Under the pieces are notes generated by a model. It did not search any database. It worked only from the letters and a program-made list of their open reading frames with translations, and had not been told where the DNA came from. Shown piece by piece: positions 6,697 to 16,282 of a stretch of 24,612 bases of DNA (positions are counted from its first letter, which is position 1; each line of letters opens with the position of its first letter). Location of the stretch: assembly GCA_031549885.1 (NCBI GenBank), contig JAVBPD010000062.1:1-24612 (forward strand). Reading direction: 5' to 3'. Position numbers and translations under genes: made by a program. Source of the stretch: WQUF01 sp031549885. GTDB lineage: Bacteria > Bacillota > Clostridia > Clostridiales > Clostridiaceae.

Positions 6697-9600
6697 ATGA
6701 GATATAATAGAATGTTAATTAGATTAGTATCACTAACTTTATTATTTGGTATTTTTTTTGAGCATTTTGCCTTAATAGATGTTCATGCAAGCTTGGGAGA
6801 AATAAATAATAAAGAAGAAATAAATCTTGTATTATCAAATTCACTCCGCAGTAAAGATACAGGTGTAAGCATATTTATTCTAGGGATTGGCGTAAAAAAA
6901 GTAAATGATTTTGAATATAGCGTTTTACCTAATACTAAAGTTACCATTTCAGCAATTAATGAAACAAGGAAGTTTTTAAATTGGGATGTGTCTGGAATTT
7001 CAATTGATATGCCTGAAAGTTCATATACTTCATTTATGATGCCAAATAATATTGTAACTATTGATGCAAATTGGGATGAAGATGTTCCAAGTGATATTGG
7101 CACTGCTATGATTAACGCCTATACCTTAGATGATTTTAACGATTTCTATGCCCTTCAAGAGATAATCAATAAAGGATCTACTATAAATTCAGTTGAAATA
7201 CCTGTTTATAATGATTATTTTAGAGCATTTGGTTTGTCCATAAATTTAACAAGTGATTTTCCACTTCAAAGGGATAAATTAATTAAAGGTTATTTTAAAG
7301 TCACAAATAATGTATCACTTACTCAACCTAATTTATCAGAATTACCTGTTAAACTTTTTAAAGGTATTGGAAATTCCTTGCAAAATTCTTTTCAAGGTGT
7401 AATAGATGGTGACAATAAACATATTGTTTTAAACATTAACACTACAAGCCAATATGCAGGGCTTTTTGGATATGTGAAGCAAAATTCTTTAAATAAACCT
7501 ACTGTCCTTAGAAACTTATCAATAATGGGCAGCATTGCATCTACTGCAACTTCTAATTCCTATGTTGGGGGCATTGCTGGGTGGGTAGATCCAAACATTT
7601 TAATATATAATTGTGAGTCTGGTATATCTTGTTATGCAAAGACTGGCAATTACATTCTTTGTGTTGGTGGCTTAGTAGGATATTGCTTATCTAGCATAGG
7701 AGATAAAAGCAACAACAGATATAAATCATATCTTATGCCTATATCTTCTGAATCAGGTTCTTATTCTTATACTGGTGGTTGCTTTGGATATGTTAAAGAT
7801 GCTTTTGTTTTAGACGCAACATCCTACTTTGAAAATTCTAAAATGACCTCTGTTGTATCAAGAGCAGCAGCATCGCTTTATTCTGCTTCTGGTGGAGTAA
7901 TAGGATATTTTGAAAATAGTCAAAGTGATTTAGTCTGTATAAAAAATTGTTTTACTAAATCATCGAATTTCTTTACAATTAACGCTACTATGCATGGCAG
8001 CAGTAAAAATTCCTATGCTTGTTCTGGAGGTGTTGTCGGTGTTATAAAAAATAGCAGTGCTTTAGGAAAAATAGAGGTTTCAAATAATTGTGTAGATACT
8101 GATGAAGATAATAATGACAATGATGTTTCAAGTGATGAAAAGAGCTTTGCTACTATTTATGCCCGTGATTATTCTAAGGATAGCATTTCATCTATTGAAG
8201 CAGGTGGCATTTATGGAAGGATTGATGCTACAAATATATCAAATATCACGCTTTTAGAGCCTTTTGCTACACTAAATCCAAATAATTCTGATGATGCATT
8301 TAATGGCAATATAAACATTGTATCAGAAATAAATGGAAAATCCGATCCATTTGTAGGAGGTGTATGTGCTGAAAATCTTTTTTTAAAATCTAATGGATTT
8401 TCTTGCGACTTAACAAATGTAACTATACAAGCTAATATAAAAAATACATCAACATCGAGTATAAATGGGTATACAGGTGGATTAGTTGGAAAAGTTCAAG
8501 ATAATTTAAATTTAGAGAATATAACTTTGTATGGTGATAATGTTTTAATTGAAGAATCTTGTGACAGTGGTACAAATGGCAAGACTGGACCTTTAAATTG
8601 TGGGGGAATTGTAGGATATAAAAAAGGTGGAAAATTATCAAATGGCAGGGTTTTATTTACAAATAGCAAAATCATGTTAAATCAAAACTCTTTTCTCTAT
8701 GTAACAGGAAATGTATCATTAGGTGGAATTATAGGCTTCTCATCATCTAATACCATAAATGACTGCATTGTAGCAGGACCTATTTTAGATAATAATGCAG
8801 GTTACAGTGGTTCAACTGCAGAAATTTCTTCAATTATTAATACAAAATATGCAGTTCATGGTGCAGCAGATAATTACACAGGAGGTATTGTTGGATATGC
8901 CACTGGTGGTTCTATTTATAATTGTAAATATATTGGAGATGAAAAAAGCCATAAGGATATTGTAAAGATGGTATCAAATCAAGGAGCAAATTCTCCTAGT
9001 GTAGGTGGTATTGGAGGATTTGTAGTATCTTCAAAGACATATAATTGTAATGTTATAAATGCTAACATATATGGGGATGCATATAACCCTTCAAAGCAAA
9101 CTACAGATACAGATGTAATAGTTGGAGGGATAATAGGCCTTATTAATGGTTCGGCAAATCCTGCTATTGAAAATTCAACCATTTCAAATAGCACTATAAC
9201 AGCAAACGGAAGAGATTACACCCTTACTTATTCCGGTGGAATTTTAGGATCACACTTTTCAGTAGCAAGTGCTACGATTGTTAAAGGTTGTATTAGTGAA
9301 AATAACAATATTAAAGCCAATGCTCAAAAGAAATGGGCAGCTTGTGGAGGAATTTTAGGATATAATTATGACAGCACAGTAAAAATAGAAAATAGCATGT
9401 CTATTGGAGATACACTCTTTTCAACTTCAGCAGGAACAGAAGCTGACCAAGATCCAGATTCAATTGGAGGAGGTATTGTTGGAAAAGCGATTGGCACTAG
9501 TTGTTCTATATTAAGATGCTTTTCAAATGCGCAATTTATCTTAACCCATGTGGATAATTCAAGAATATATATAGGAGGGCTTATTGGTTGGAAGGCGGGA

Positions 9601-12600
9601 ACTACAGGTACATATACTGATTCATTTTATCATATGCAAAATACAGGTACTAATATTGCCATTGGAAATAATTCATATGATGCTCAAAAAAATATAATAA
9701 ATAAAAGCTGCCTTGATTTTAGCGATGTTACCTTAGATCAAAATAATCCTAAAAAGGCATTATTTCAAACAGGTCTTAACACTACAAATTCTCGAATTAT
9801 AGTTACAAAACCTTATTCTCATGATGTTGTTTATCTTACTGCAAATGAAGTGATAAATGGCGTAACTTGCAAAGATCAATATAAAATAGAGAAAAGGCCT
9901 AACATAAATGAAGTTAGTACCACTGAAGTATATGCAATCATCACACAATATCAACCTGGTTCTACTACAGTTATGGGCACTGAAGGCCGTTATTTTGGAA
10001 ATATAAACACTATAGTAATAAGTGGAACAATTCCTCAAGTAAATTCAATTATATTGCACAGAGATTCTGAAGATGGAGAGATCATTCAAGAAGAAAATTC
10101 CAAAGTTTTTCTTAAAGTGGATTTAGAATCAAAGGAACCTGCGCTCTATTATGCTATTACAGATATACCCATTATAACCGAGGAGGGTATAAAAGAATAC
10201 AGAGTAAATTGGAATTTTTATAAGGTTGATATATCAGGCCCTGATTATGTATTTACCCATACAACTGCTTCGTACCTTACAGATTCTGGTGCTAATATTG
10301 AGATAATTAGAAATCATATAGAAATTAAAGCTAATATTCCAATCGATAAGCCAAGGGTGTTGGCATTTGAAGCAGTAGATCCTTTATCAGGACAAATTAA
10401 ATCAGAGAGAGTAATAGTTACAATTGAGCCTGTTTATGTAGAGAAGATAAAGATCGACTCTTATTTAACCCCTGAAGGAATAAATGCTAAAAGAGGAAGT
10501 ATTAATGATATTAATACTCCGCTTGGATCCAGTGAAAACCCATTTATAATCATAAATGGCAGCAATCTTAAATTAACTCCAAAGGTTTATGGAGCTGGAA
10601 GTAAAAATATAGGGTTAAATGATGAGATTTATGTTCAGCCTACAGTATATTCCTATCTTTTTGGAGCTGCAGAGTATGTATCTGGAGCAGATGGGGGTAT
10701 TTCAGTTTTTGCAGATGGCACTGTATTCACATCAGCAGCTGCTTTAGATCCACTCAATCCTTCAGTGTATAGAGTTAAAGCTTTTTCTGTTGGCATAAAA
10801 GAAGATGGGATTGTTGCAGAAACAGATTATATTTATATTAAGCTTGCTTACCCCAGTGCTGTAATACAATTGACTTCAGGATCTATTAATACTAAAGATG
10901 GGAAAATTGCCCTTGCAGGAGGGAGCATTACTGGTTTAAATACTTGTTTTTTAAACTTAGGTACAGATTATATATTTATTGCAGCGCCTCAGACTGGTTA
11001 TGGTGGTGTACCAGAGGTTTATTATTCTATAGGTGCAAATGAGTATGAAAAAATTCCTACAGGAGAACAGAATGAAAAGGCATATGGAGAAATATTTCAA
11101 GATCAAACACAAAATATGTATCAATTCATAATTAAAGCAAATGATGGTTATAATGGAAGTTTAACAATTGCAGTGAAATATAATTTAGTCGTTCCTGTTT
11201 TATTCTTTCCTCAGGATGAAAAAAGCCATCCTTTGGTTTTAAATTTACCTCCTAATTTAAACCTTGGCAGTGTTCCTACAATTTCTAGAGAAGGCTATAC
11301 TTTTGAAGGATGGTATGGTGTTGATTATGCTGATACAGATGCAGCTTATGGAAAGATAGTAAATGAAAATACTATTGTAAACGGAGGGTCAATATACTAT
11401 GCAAGATGGAAGTATAAAGTTACTATAGAAAATACTCCTTGTATTTTCTATTCAGGTACAATTCCTGAAAATGATATTAAAGATTATACTTTTACAATTA
11501 TAAAAAAATCCCAATATGTTGGCGCACCGGTATGTAATATATACATAGGAGATCAGATAAATCCTATTGAAGTTCCTAAAGATTATGATAACATAACTTT
11601 AACACCAATAGAGCATTATGCAGATATAGATGGAATTAATAAACTTGCTGCAAGTCTTAATATAACAAAAAATGTAGATGGTGATACTCTTTATACTTAT
11701 ACGTTTTATAGCGATTATATAAACAAATACATTGACAGTAAAAATGACGAAAAAGATGGTATTTTAGTTTCACTAAGTTATATAAATTCTGATGTTATTT
11801 CTAAAGCAGGTGAAAAATCTGATATGCCTCCTATAATTTTGCAAGATACCATTTTTACGGTAAGTTATATAAGCAACCATTGGAAAGATACCATTAATAC
11901 AGATTCAAGATATTCAACGTTTGCCTTTAGAGATGAAAATAAAGATAAAAATAAAGATTTAAAACTGCGTTTAAAAAAGAGCGATGGATCTATTCAATCT
12001 CTCCCAAAAGATACTTCTATTAAGATGCACTATCGCATAAAAGAAGAAAAGGATAATACTATAAAAAGATCAGTTTATAAATACATTTTAAAAGAAGATG
12101 CTGACAGTTTTTTAACTTCTTCTTTTGCAGCAATTGGAGAGATATCTTTATTTGCATTAAAGACTTTTTCAGAATTTATAAAATCTAATGTATTTGTAGT
12201 TGAAGAATACTATTTTGAAATATCAGTGCCTTTTCAAAGCAATTTTATAGATATTCAAGATGATTTAACTTTTGAGATAGGATTTGTAGATGGAGATGAT
12301 GTGATTTCTGAAACACTTAAAATTGTGAAAGAAAGTGTATTTAATAAGAGAAATGTTGGAATGTCTTTAAGCGCTTTACCAATAGTTATAGATAAAAATA
12401 AAGATAATGAGTTTACTATAGATGCAGATTTTTCTAACGTATTAGATCAATATGAAGGTGTTGACAATAGAGTGAAAAGTTTTGGCATTTCAATTTCGTT
12501 TATAGATTCAAACGGTAAAAATGTATGGCTTACCAATGATTCAAAAATAGAGGTTTCTTCAAGTGTAAAAGAGCATAAAATTAATACCTTGATATTTCCT

Positions 12601-12825
12601 ATAGAAAAATATCATTTTATTGCAAATAAAGGATTTCAAACCATAAAATTTCATATACCTTCTTTAAAAAATGAACCTATACCTAATGGAAATGAACCTA
12701 TATTATTGCAAAAAAATGGCATGTATACAATGCAAATTCAGCTTACAGCAGCTTCCTTTGATTACTTATATGGAAATGGGTATATTTTAGATACCATAAC
12801 TATTCCAGTTGAAATAGTAGATTAA
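6697..12825 (+). CDS. Giant GLUG-repeat surface protein, 2042 aa
   Basis: This is a predicted secreted adhesin-like protein. A signal peptide spans residues 1-31 and ends DVHA. An InlB/Flg_new-like segment follows (about 45-120, ending TIDANWDED). From ~250 to ~965 I count 18 motifs of the type xxGGxxGY (YAGLFGY, VGGIAGW, GGLVGY, GGIVGY, GGLIGW and others). These GLUG-type motifs are spaced about 25-65 residues apart and each is followed by an Asn/Cys-rich strand. This predicts a parallel beta-helix. Middle regions (~1000-1490) look like Ig-like or beta-sandwich modules. A second Listeria-Bacteroides repeat (about 1499-1570, with SREGYTFEGWYG and YYARWKYKV) precedes an unassigned 470-residue C-terminus. 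There is no LPxTG, SLH or membrane anchor, so attachment is unexplained. It is co-transcribed with the 462-residue secreted gene. An AAAGGG ribosome binding site precedes the ATG. Confidence 0.9.
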   Translation: MRYNRMLIRLVSLTLLFGIFFEHFALIDVHASLGEINNKEEINLVLSNSLRSKDTGVSIFILGIGVKKVNDFEYSVLPNTKVTISAINETRKFLNWDVSGISIDMPESSYTSFMMPNNIVTIDANWDEDVPSDIGTAMINAYTLDDFNDFYALQEIINKGSTINSVEIPVYNDYFRAFGLSINLTSDFPLQRDKLIKGYFKVTNNVSLTQPNLSELPVKLFKGIGNSLQNSFQGVIDGDNKHIVLNINTTSQYAGLFGYVKQNSLNKPTVLRNLSIMGSIASTATSNSYVGGIAGWVDPNILIYNCESGISCYAKTGNYILCVGGLVGYCLSSIGDKSNNRYKSYLMPISSESGSYSYTGGCFGYVKDAFVLDATSYFENSKMTSVVSRAAASLYSASGGVIGYFENSQSDLVCIKNCFTKSSNFFTINATMHGSSKNSYACSGGVVGVIKNSSALGKIEVSNNCVDTDEDNNDNDVSSDEKSFATIYARDYSKDSISSIEAGGIYGRIDATNISNITLLEPFATLNPNNSDDAFNGNINIVSEINGKSDPFVGGVCAENLFLKSNGFSCDLTNVTIQANIKNTSTSSINGYTGGLVGKVQDNLNLENITLYGDNVLIEESCDSGTNGKTGPLNCGGIVGYKKGGKLSNGRVLFTNSKIMLNQNSFLYVTGNVSLGGIIGFSSSNTINDCIVAGPILDNNAGYSGSTAEISSIINTKYAVHGAADNYTGGIVGYATGGSIYNCKYIGDEKSHKDIVKMVSNQGANSPSVGGIGGFVVSSKTYNCNVINANIYGDAYNPSKQTTDTDVIVGGIIGLINGSANPAIENSTISNSTITANGRDYTLTYSGGILGSHFSVASATIVKGCISENNNIKANAQKKWAACGGILGYNYDSTVKIENSMSIGDTLFSTSAGTEADQDPDSIGGGIVGKAIGTSCSILRCFSNAQFILTHVDNSRIYIGGLIGWKAGTTGTYTDSFYHMQNTGTNIAIGNNSYDAQKNIINKSCLDFSDVTLDQNNPKKALFQTGLNTTNSRIIVTKPYSHDVVYLTANEVINGVTCKDQYKIEKRPNINEVSTTEVYAIITQYQPGSTTVMGTEGRYFGNINTIVISGTIPQVNSIILHRDSEDGEIIQEENSKVFLKVDLESKEPALYYAITDIPIITEEGIKEYRVNWNFYKVDISGPDYVFTHTTASYLTDSGANIEIIRNHIEIKANIPIDKPRVLAFEAVDPLSGQIKSERVIVTIEPVYVEKIKIDSYLTPEGINAKRGSINDINTPLGSSENPFIIINGSNLKLTPKVYGAGSKNIGLNDEIYVQPTVYSYLFGAAEYVSGADGGISVFADGTVFTSAAALDPLNPSVYRVKAFSVGIKEDGIVAETDYIYIKLAYPSAVIQLTSGSINTKDGKIALAGGSITGLNTCFLNLGTDYIFIAAPQTGYGGVPEVYYSIGANEYEKIPTGEQNEKAYGEIFQDQTQNMYQFIIKANDGYNGSLTIAVKYNLVVPVLFFPQDEKSHPLVLNLPPNLNLGSVPTISREGYTFEGWYGVDYADTDAAYGKIVNENTIVNGGSIYYARWKYKVTIENTPCIFYSGTIPENDIKDYTFTIIKKSQYVGAPVCNIYIGDQINPIEVPKDYDNITLTPIEHYADIDGINKLAASLNITKNVDGDTLYTYTFYSDYINKYIDSKNDEKDGILVSLSYINSDVISKAGEKSDMPPIILQDTIFTVSYISNHWKDTINTDSRYSTFAFRDENKDKNKDLKLRLKKSDGSIQSLPKDTSIKMHYRIKEEKDNTIKRSVYKYILKEDADSFLTSSFAAIGEISLFALKTFSEFIKSNVFVVEEYYFEISVPFQSNFIDIQDDLTFEIGFVDGDDVISETLKIVKESVFNKRNVGMSLSALPIVIDKNKDNEFTIDADFSNVLDQYEGVDNRVKSFGISISFIDSNGKNVWLTNDSKIEVSSSVKEHKINTLIFPIEKYHFIANKGFQTIKFHIPSLKNEPIPNGNEPILLQKNGMYTMQIQLTAASFDYLYGNGYILDTITIPVEIVD

Positions 12826-12870
12826 AATTAGGTCTTTCCAATTTAGTTATGGGAAGGCCTAATTCTTAAT
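12826..12870. terminator. Convergent hairpin between surface genes
   Basis: AATTAGGTCTTTCC (12826-12839) pairs with GGGAAGGCCTAATT (12851-12864). The 14-bp stem includes two G:U pairs and has an 11-nt loop. T-runs on either side are short, so it is a modest bidirectional terminator between the ends of the two convergent surface genes. Confidence 0.65.
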
Positions 12871-15520
12871 TGTAATATTCACCTGTACTTGGCAAAGCTT
12901 TTTCTGTGCTATAGATTACGCTTACTATATTTTCTTCTTCAAGGCTGCTTATGGTATTGTATATAACTTCACTTTTATACCCTATAGGTTTATATAAATC
13001 AATCCAGTCATTTCCAAGATCTTCTGCAATAATGGATTTATTAAGAATTGTTCCTTTTATTTTTGAAAGTGGCTCATTTTTTAGATTTTTATCTATAGTT
13101 GCTATTATAGATTTTGGTGAATCTATGCAATAATTAATTTTATAATTATAATAATCGTTAAAATTAGGGTATTGTTTTTTGGAAAGTACACCAACTAAAT
13201 AATTCTCAGAAGATTTCTCATCTTTTTTCTCAATAACTTTTATATAAAGGTCATCATTATCATATAAAAAACTGTTTTCTGTAAGCTTGCCATTTTTATA
13301 ATCATGCTGCTCAAAGACTTGAAATCCTTCATATTCAAAATTAGGATTTAATATGATCTTTGCATCTTTTGAATTTACATCGCCAAGGAATAATATTCCA
13401 AATGGATTTTGAAGATTTATAGATCCTATGATATTTACAAGGTTTGCATCATCTATATAATCATTTGTAAAATTTTCCTTGTGCCTATTTTGATGGATTT
13501 CATTTGAAACTTTTGATATGTTAACCGTTCCTAAAATTACATCTTTGATTAATAAATTGGTATTTTTTATATTGGCATTTGCAAAGGAATTACCATCTTT
13601 ATTTATTGCATATCCACCTGAATATATTTTTGAAAACTCAGGCAAGGATAAAGGTTTAATTTTAGTTGCAGAAACTATACCGCCTTCAATATAGGTATTT
13701 GAGTATGTGACCGATGCATTTGAAGTAGCACCACCTTTTGCATAAGCTAGCCCTCCTCCCCATACAGATTGTATGTGTGCATCATTTAAAATATTTATAT
13801 TAACGTTATTTGCATCTGCAATTGCAATTGCATTTGGATTGTTATAGGAAGCTGCAAGGCCTCCTCCAAATATAGCTGAATCTTCTATAGATGAATCTTC
13901 TAAAGTTGCGCTTTCTATTGTACCTGATATGTTTAGTACAATATTGCCAATTATACTAGCATCTGCCATACTTGTATAAGCTTCGGCAAAGCCTCCACCA
14001 AATAAAAGAGGATTCATTAGAGATCCTTCAAAGTAATCTTTTTTACCATCAAAATCTATTACACAATTACCTATGACTTTAGCTGAAGCATTCTCTGATG
14101 CATATCCTCCTCCAAAAGATGAACCTGCAATATATGCATTCTTTTTTATATAGATATTCACATTTCCTCTCATATCAGAATTGCTAGTTAAAAGTTCAGA
14201 AGTGCTAGATGCATATCCACCACCATAGAGCATTCCATGGCTATCATCAATAGAGGGGTTGATTATTTCATCCAATGTTATATTTGAGCCTCCAATAACT
14301 TGAGCAGTGCCGCCATCATAACTTGATCCTCCTCCTATTATGTCAGAGGAGCTCCTTGCTATGTTAATTTTTGTTCCTTCAGATAAAACATTAGATACTC
14401 CATTATAATTTGCAATGCCACCACCACAAATTTTCATTAAGTAATAATCTGTGTTTAAAATTGATTTATCTACAATTATTGTAGTGCCTTCCCCAACATT
14501 TGCATATATTTGGGAGTTTTGTGCATCACTTATACCATCAGCAAATCCCCCTCCAAAATTGTTACCACCATCAAAAGAATTTGCAGACATGTTATAGTAA
14601 TGCAAAAATGTAGAACCTGATATATTAGATTCCATATTTACATTAGTCTTATATAAATAATTTAAAGATGCTATACCACCACCATATACATCATTTGCCC
14701 TTCCATAAATATGCAATTCAGTGTTGCCCTTTACATTTGATATAGAAAGTGAATTGTTTCCAAAATTTGATGAATAGCCTCCTCCAACAAGTTGCTTTAC
14801 ATGGCCACCCTTAGAATCATCAAAAAGCATTTTATCATCTTTTTTCATATGGATACCATTATTTAAAAGGATAATCTTAATATTCCCATTTACACTAGCA
14901 TTAGCAAAGTTACCTTCACCAGCATATGCAAATCCACCTCCACACACAAATCCATCATATGATATTTTATCCCCAATGTCATTTCCTACGATGCCAGAAA
15001 TTGTGATGTTAATATTTCCATTAGTTAAGGCTGATTCACCTTTGTCAAAGTTTCCATAGGCAAGTCCTCCTCCAATTACAGCTACCCTAACATTTCCAAG
15101 TATGTTTAAATTTATATCTTTATCAATATTAGCATTGCAACCTCCACCAAAGACAGATCCTATGATGTTTATATTTTCTCCTATGGTAAGCGGAACTCCG
15201 TTTGCAAAAATGGAGTTAAGTGGATAAGGCGTTGTAAACGAAATATTGTAAGCATTATCATCATAAGATAGAATTTTAAAAGAGTTTAAACTAGAGGGTA
15301 TATTTATAAATTGAGAGCATTTTATATCATTGGTAAGTTTAATAACTAAATCATCACTTGAAAAATTTGAAGAATTTAAAATGCTAAAAAGATCATCGCT
15401 ATTATCTATGATTACAATATTTTCACTTGCAAAAACATAGTCTGTCTTAATAATAGAATGTAAAAGTATTGTTAAGATTGTAAAAATATATGTGAAATTT
15501 CTTTTTTTATTTTTAAATAT
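12866..15520 (-). CDS. Glycine-repeat surface protein with LPSTG tail, ~884 aa
   Basis: The reading frame is open from 15520 to 12866, but its first ATG/GTG/TTG is only at 14947, in mid-repeat. The upstream ~190 codons are clearly coding. Read from an ATA at 15520 (10 nt after AAGGAG), they give a textbook signal peptide beginning MFKNKKRN and ending TDYVFA-SEN. The mature protein carries 14 motifs of the type xGGGxA (FGGGCN, IGGGLAY, CGGGFAY, YGGGIAS, WGGGLAY and others), each followed by Asn/Ser-rich beta strands. This predicts a beta-solenoid adhesin. The C-terminus ends LPSTGEYYN, a sortase motif, with the hydrophobic stretch and basic tail absent. Alternative GTG starts (15531, 15528) are in another frame and would need a -1 shift at an A7 run (15503-15509). 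It is either a phase-variable or AUA-started gene, or a decaying one. Confidence 0.75.
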   Translation of the reverse strand: MFKNKKRNFTYIFTILTILLHSIIKTDYVFASENIVIIDNSDDLFSILNSSNFSSDDLVIKLTNDIKCSQFINIPSSLNSFKILSYDDNAYNISFTTPYPLNSIFANGVPLTIGENINIIGSVFGGGCNANIDKDINLNILGNVRVAVIGGGLAYGNFDKGESALTNGNINITISGIVGNDIGDKISYDGFVCGGGFAYAGEGNFANASVNGNIKIILLNNGIHMKKDDKMLFDDSKGGHVKQLVGGGYSSNFGNNSLSISNVKGNTELHIYGRANDVYGGGIASLNYLYKTNVNMESNISGSTFLHYYNMSANSFDGGNNFGGGFADGISDAQNSQIYANVGEGTTIIVDKSILNTDYYLMKICGGGIANYNGVSNVLSEGTKINIARSSSDIIGGGSSYDGGTAQVIGGSNITLDEIINPSIDDSHGMLYGGGYASSTSELLTSNSDMRGNVNIYIKKNAYIAGSSFGGGYASENASAKVIGNCVIDFDGKKDYFEGSLMNPLLFGGGFAEAYTSMADASIIGNIVLNISGTIESATLEDSSIEDSAIFGGGLAASYNNPNAIAIADANNVNINILNDAHIQSVWGGGLAYAKGGATSNASVTYSNTYIEGGIVSATKIKPLSLPEFSKIYSGGYAINKDGNSFANANIKNTNLLIKDVILGTVNISKVSNEIHQNRHKENFTNDYIDDANLVNIIGSINLQNPFGILFLGDVNSKDAKIILNPNFEYEGFQVFEQHDYKNGKLTENSFLYDNDDLYIKVIEKKDEKSSENYLVGVLSKKQYPNFNDYYNYKINYCIDSPKSIIATIDKNLKNEPLSKIKGTILNKSIIAEDLGNDWIDLYKPIGYKSEVIYNTISSLEEENIVSVIYSTEKALPSTGEYYN

Positions 15521-15614
15521 GTTAACACCACTCCTTTTTAGTTTATATATATATTATTGCCAAAGTTTAACATTTTAAAAATAAATTAATACTTTTACCC
15601 ATATACTACAGTTG

Positions 15615-16157
15615 TTAACCGTTGATTACTTTTCTATTTACAAACATTCTATACAATAAAGCTGCTAAAAAACCTCCTATTAAAGATGTTATGAGTTGTG
15701 TTATACCCATGGATATTTTAAGTGCTTCTTGAATTTTTACAGGAAGATTTAAGTCTAAAAATTTTATTAAATAATTTGCAGAAATATATAGAAATAAAAA
15801 TTTAAATATAGCAGCTATTATTATTCCAATAAAAATGAAAGGTGATTTATATGAACTTTTAAATAAGGAAAAAATTAATACAAGAAATAAATTTGCAATG
15901 CTAATAAATGGTATAAAGGGTCCTTGTGCAGCAGGTATAACAGCTGTTAAAAATGCAGTAATTGGAGTAAAAACAGCTACAATAGATGCATAATAAGCTG
16001 ATGTGTATAAGCAAGATGATATTAATATACAATTAATTATGGAGCCTATTATTAATTGACTTATACCTGGTATTGTTTTTCCAACATATTGAATTACAAT
16101 GGCTAGAGCTATAAAAATTCCACTTAAAATAATAGAAAATGTTTTATTTGGTTTCAT
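15615..16157 (-). CDS. ECF transporter S component-like membrane protein, 180 aa
   Basis: This is a likely substrate-binding (S) subunit of an energy-coupling factor vitamin transporter. Five to six hydrophobic helices fill the protein. FSIILSGIFIALAIVIQYVGKTIPG (split into helix 1 and its loop) is typical of clostridial ECF S components. GSIINCILI and AAQGPFIPFISIANLFLVLI are the following helices, and the C-terminal tail is basic. No energising ATPase or T subunit is nearby, which is normal for group II S components sharing a common EcfAAT module. The substrate is not identifiable. I chose the ATG at 16157, which follows AGGAGG, over an upstream in-frame start at 16193 that would add twelve residues spanning that site. 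The 3' end is separated by 94 bp from the surface gene on the same strand. Confidence 0.75.
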   Translation of the reverse strand: MKPNKTFSIILSGIFIALAIVIQYVGKTIPGISQLIIGSIINCILISSCLYTSAYYASIVAVFTPITAFLTAVIPAAQGPFIPFISIANLFLVLIFSLFKSSYKSPFIFIGIIIAAIFKFLFLYISANYLIKFLDLNLPVKIQEALKISMGITQLITSLIGGFLAALLYRMFVNRKVING

Positions 16158-16246
16158 TATGTATCTTCCTCCTATTGTTAAGCTAGTAAACAATTATTAT
16201 TAAATAAATTATAATATGTTATATAGAAAAAATATATCAATTTTAG

Positions 16247-16252
16247 TATAAT
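16247..16252 (+). promoter_or_regulatory. Candidate -10 element for the BpsA-like gene
   Basis: A perfect TATAAT lies 31 bp before the 16283 start, in the divergent region shared with the ECF S-component gene. No good -35 is visible 16-18 bp upstream, so an activator may be needed or the call may be wrong. Confidence 0.4.
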
Positions 16253-16282
16253 TAGTATTAACAAATTTAGGGAGTGTTTGTA

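Noticed and set aside
12866..14947. Starting the minus-strand surface protein at the GTG at 14947
   Set aside because: The GTG falls inside a glycine repeat (FVCGGGFAY), has no ribosome site, and would discard a signal peptide and two repeats encoded in the same open frame upstream.
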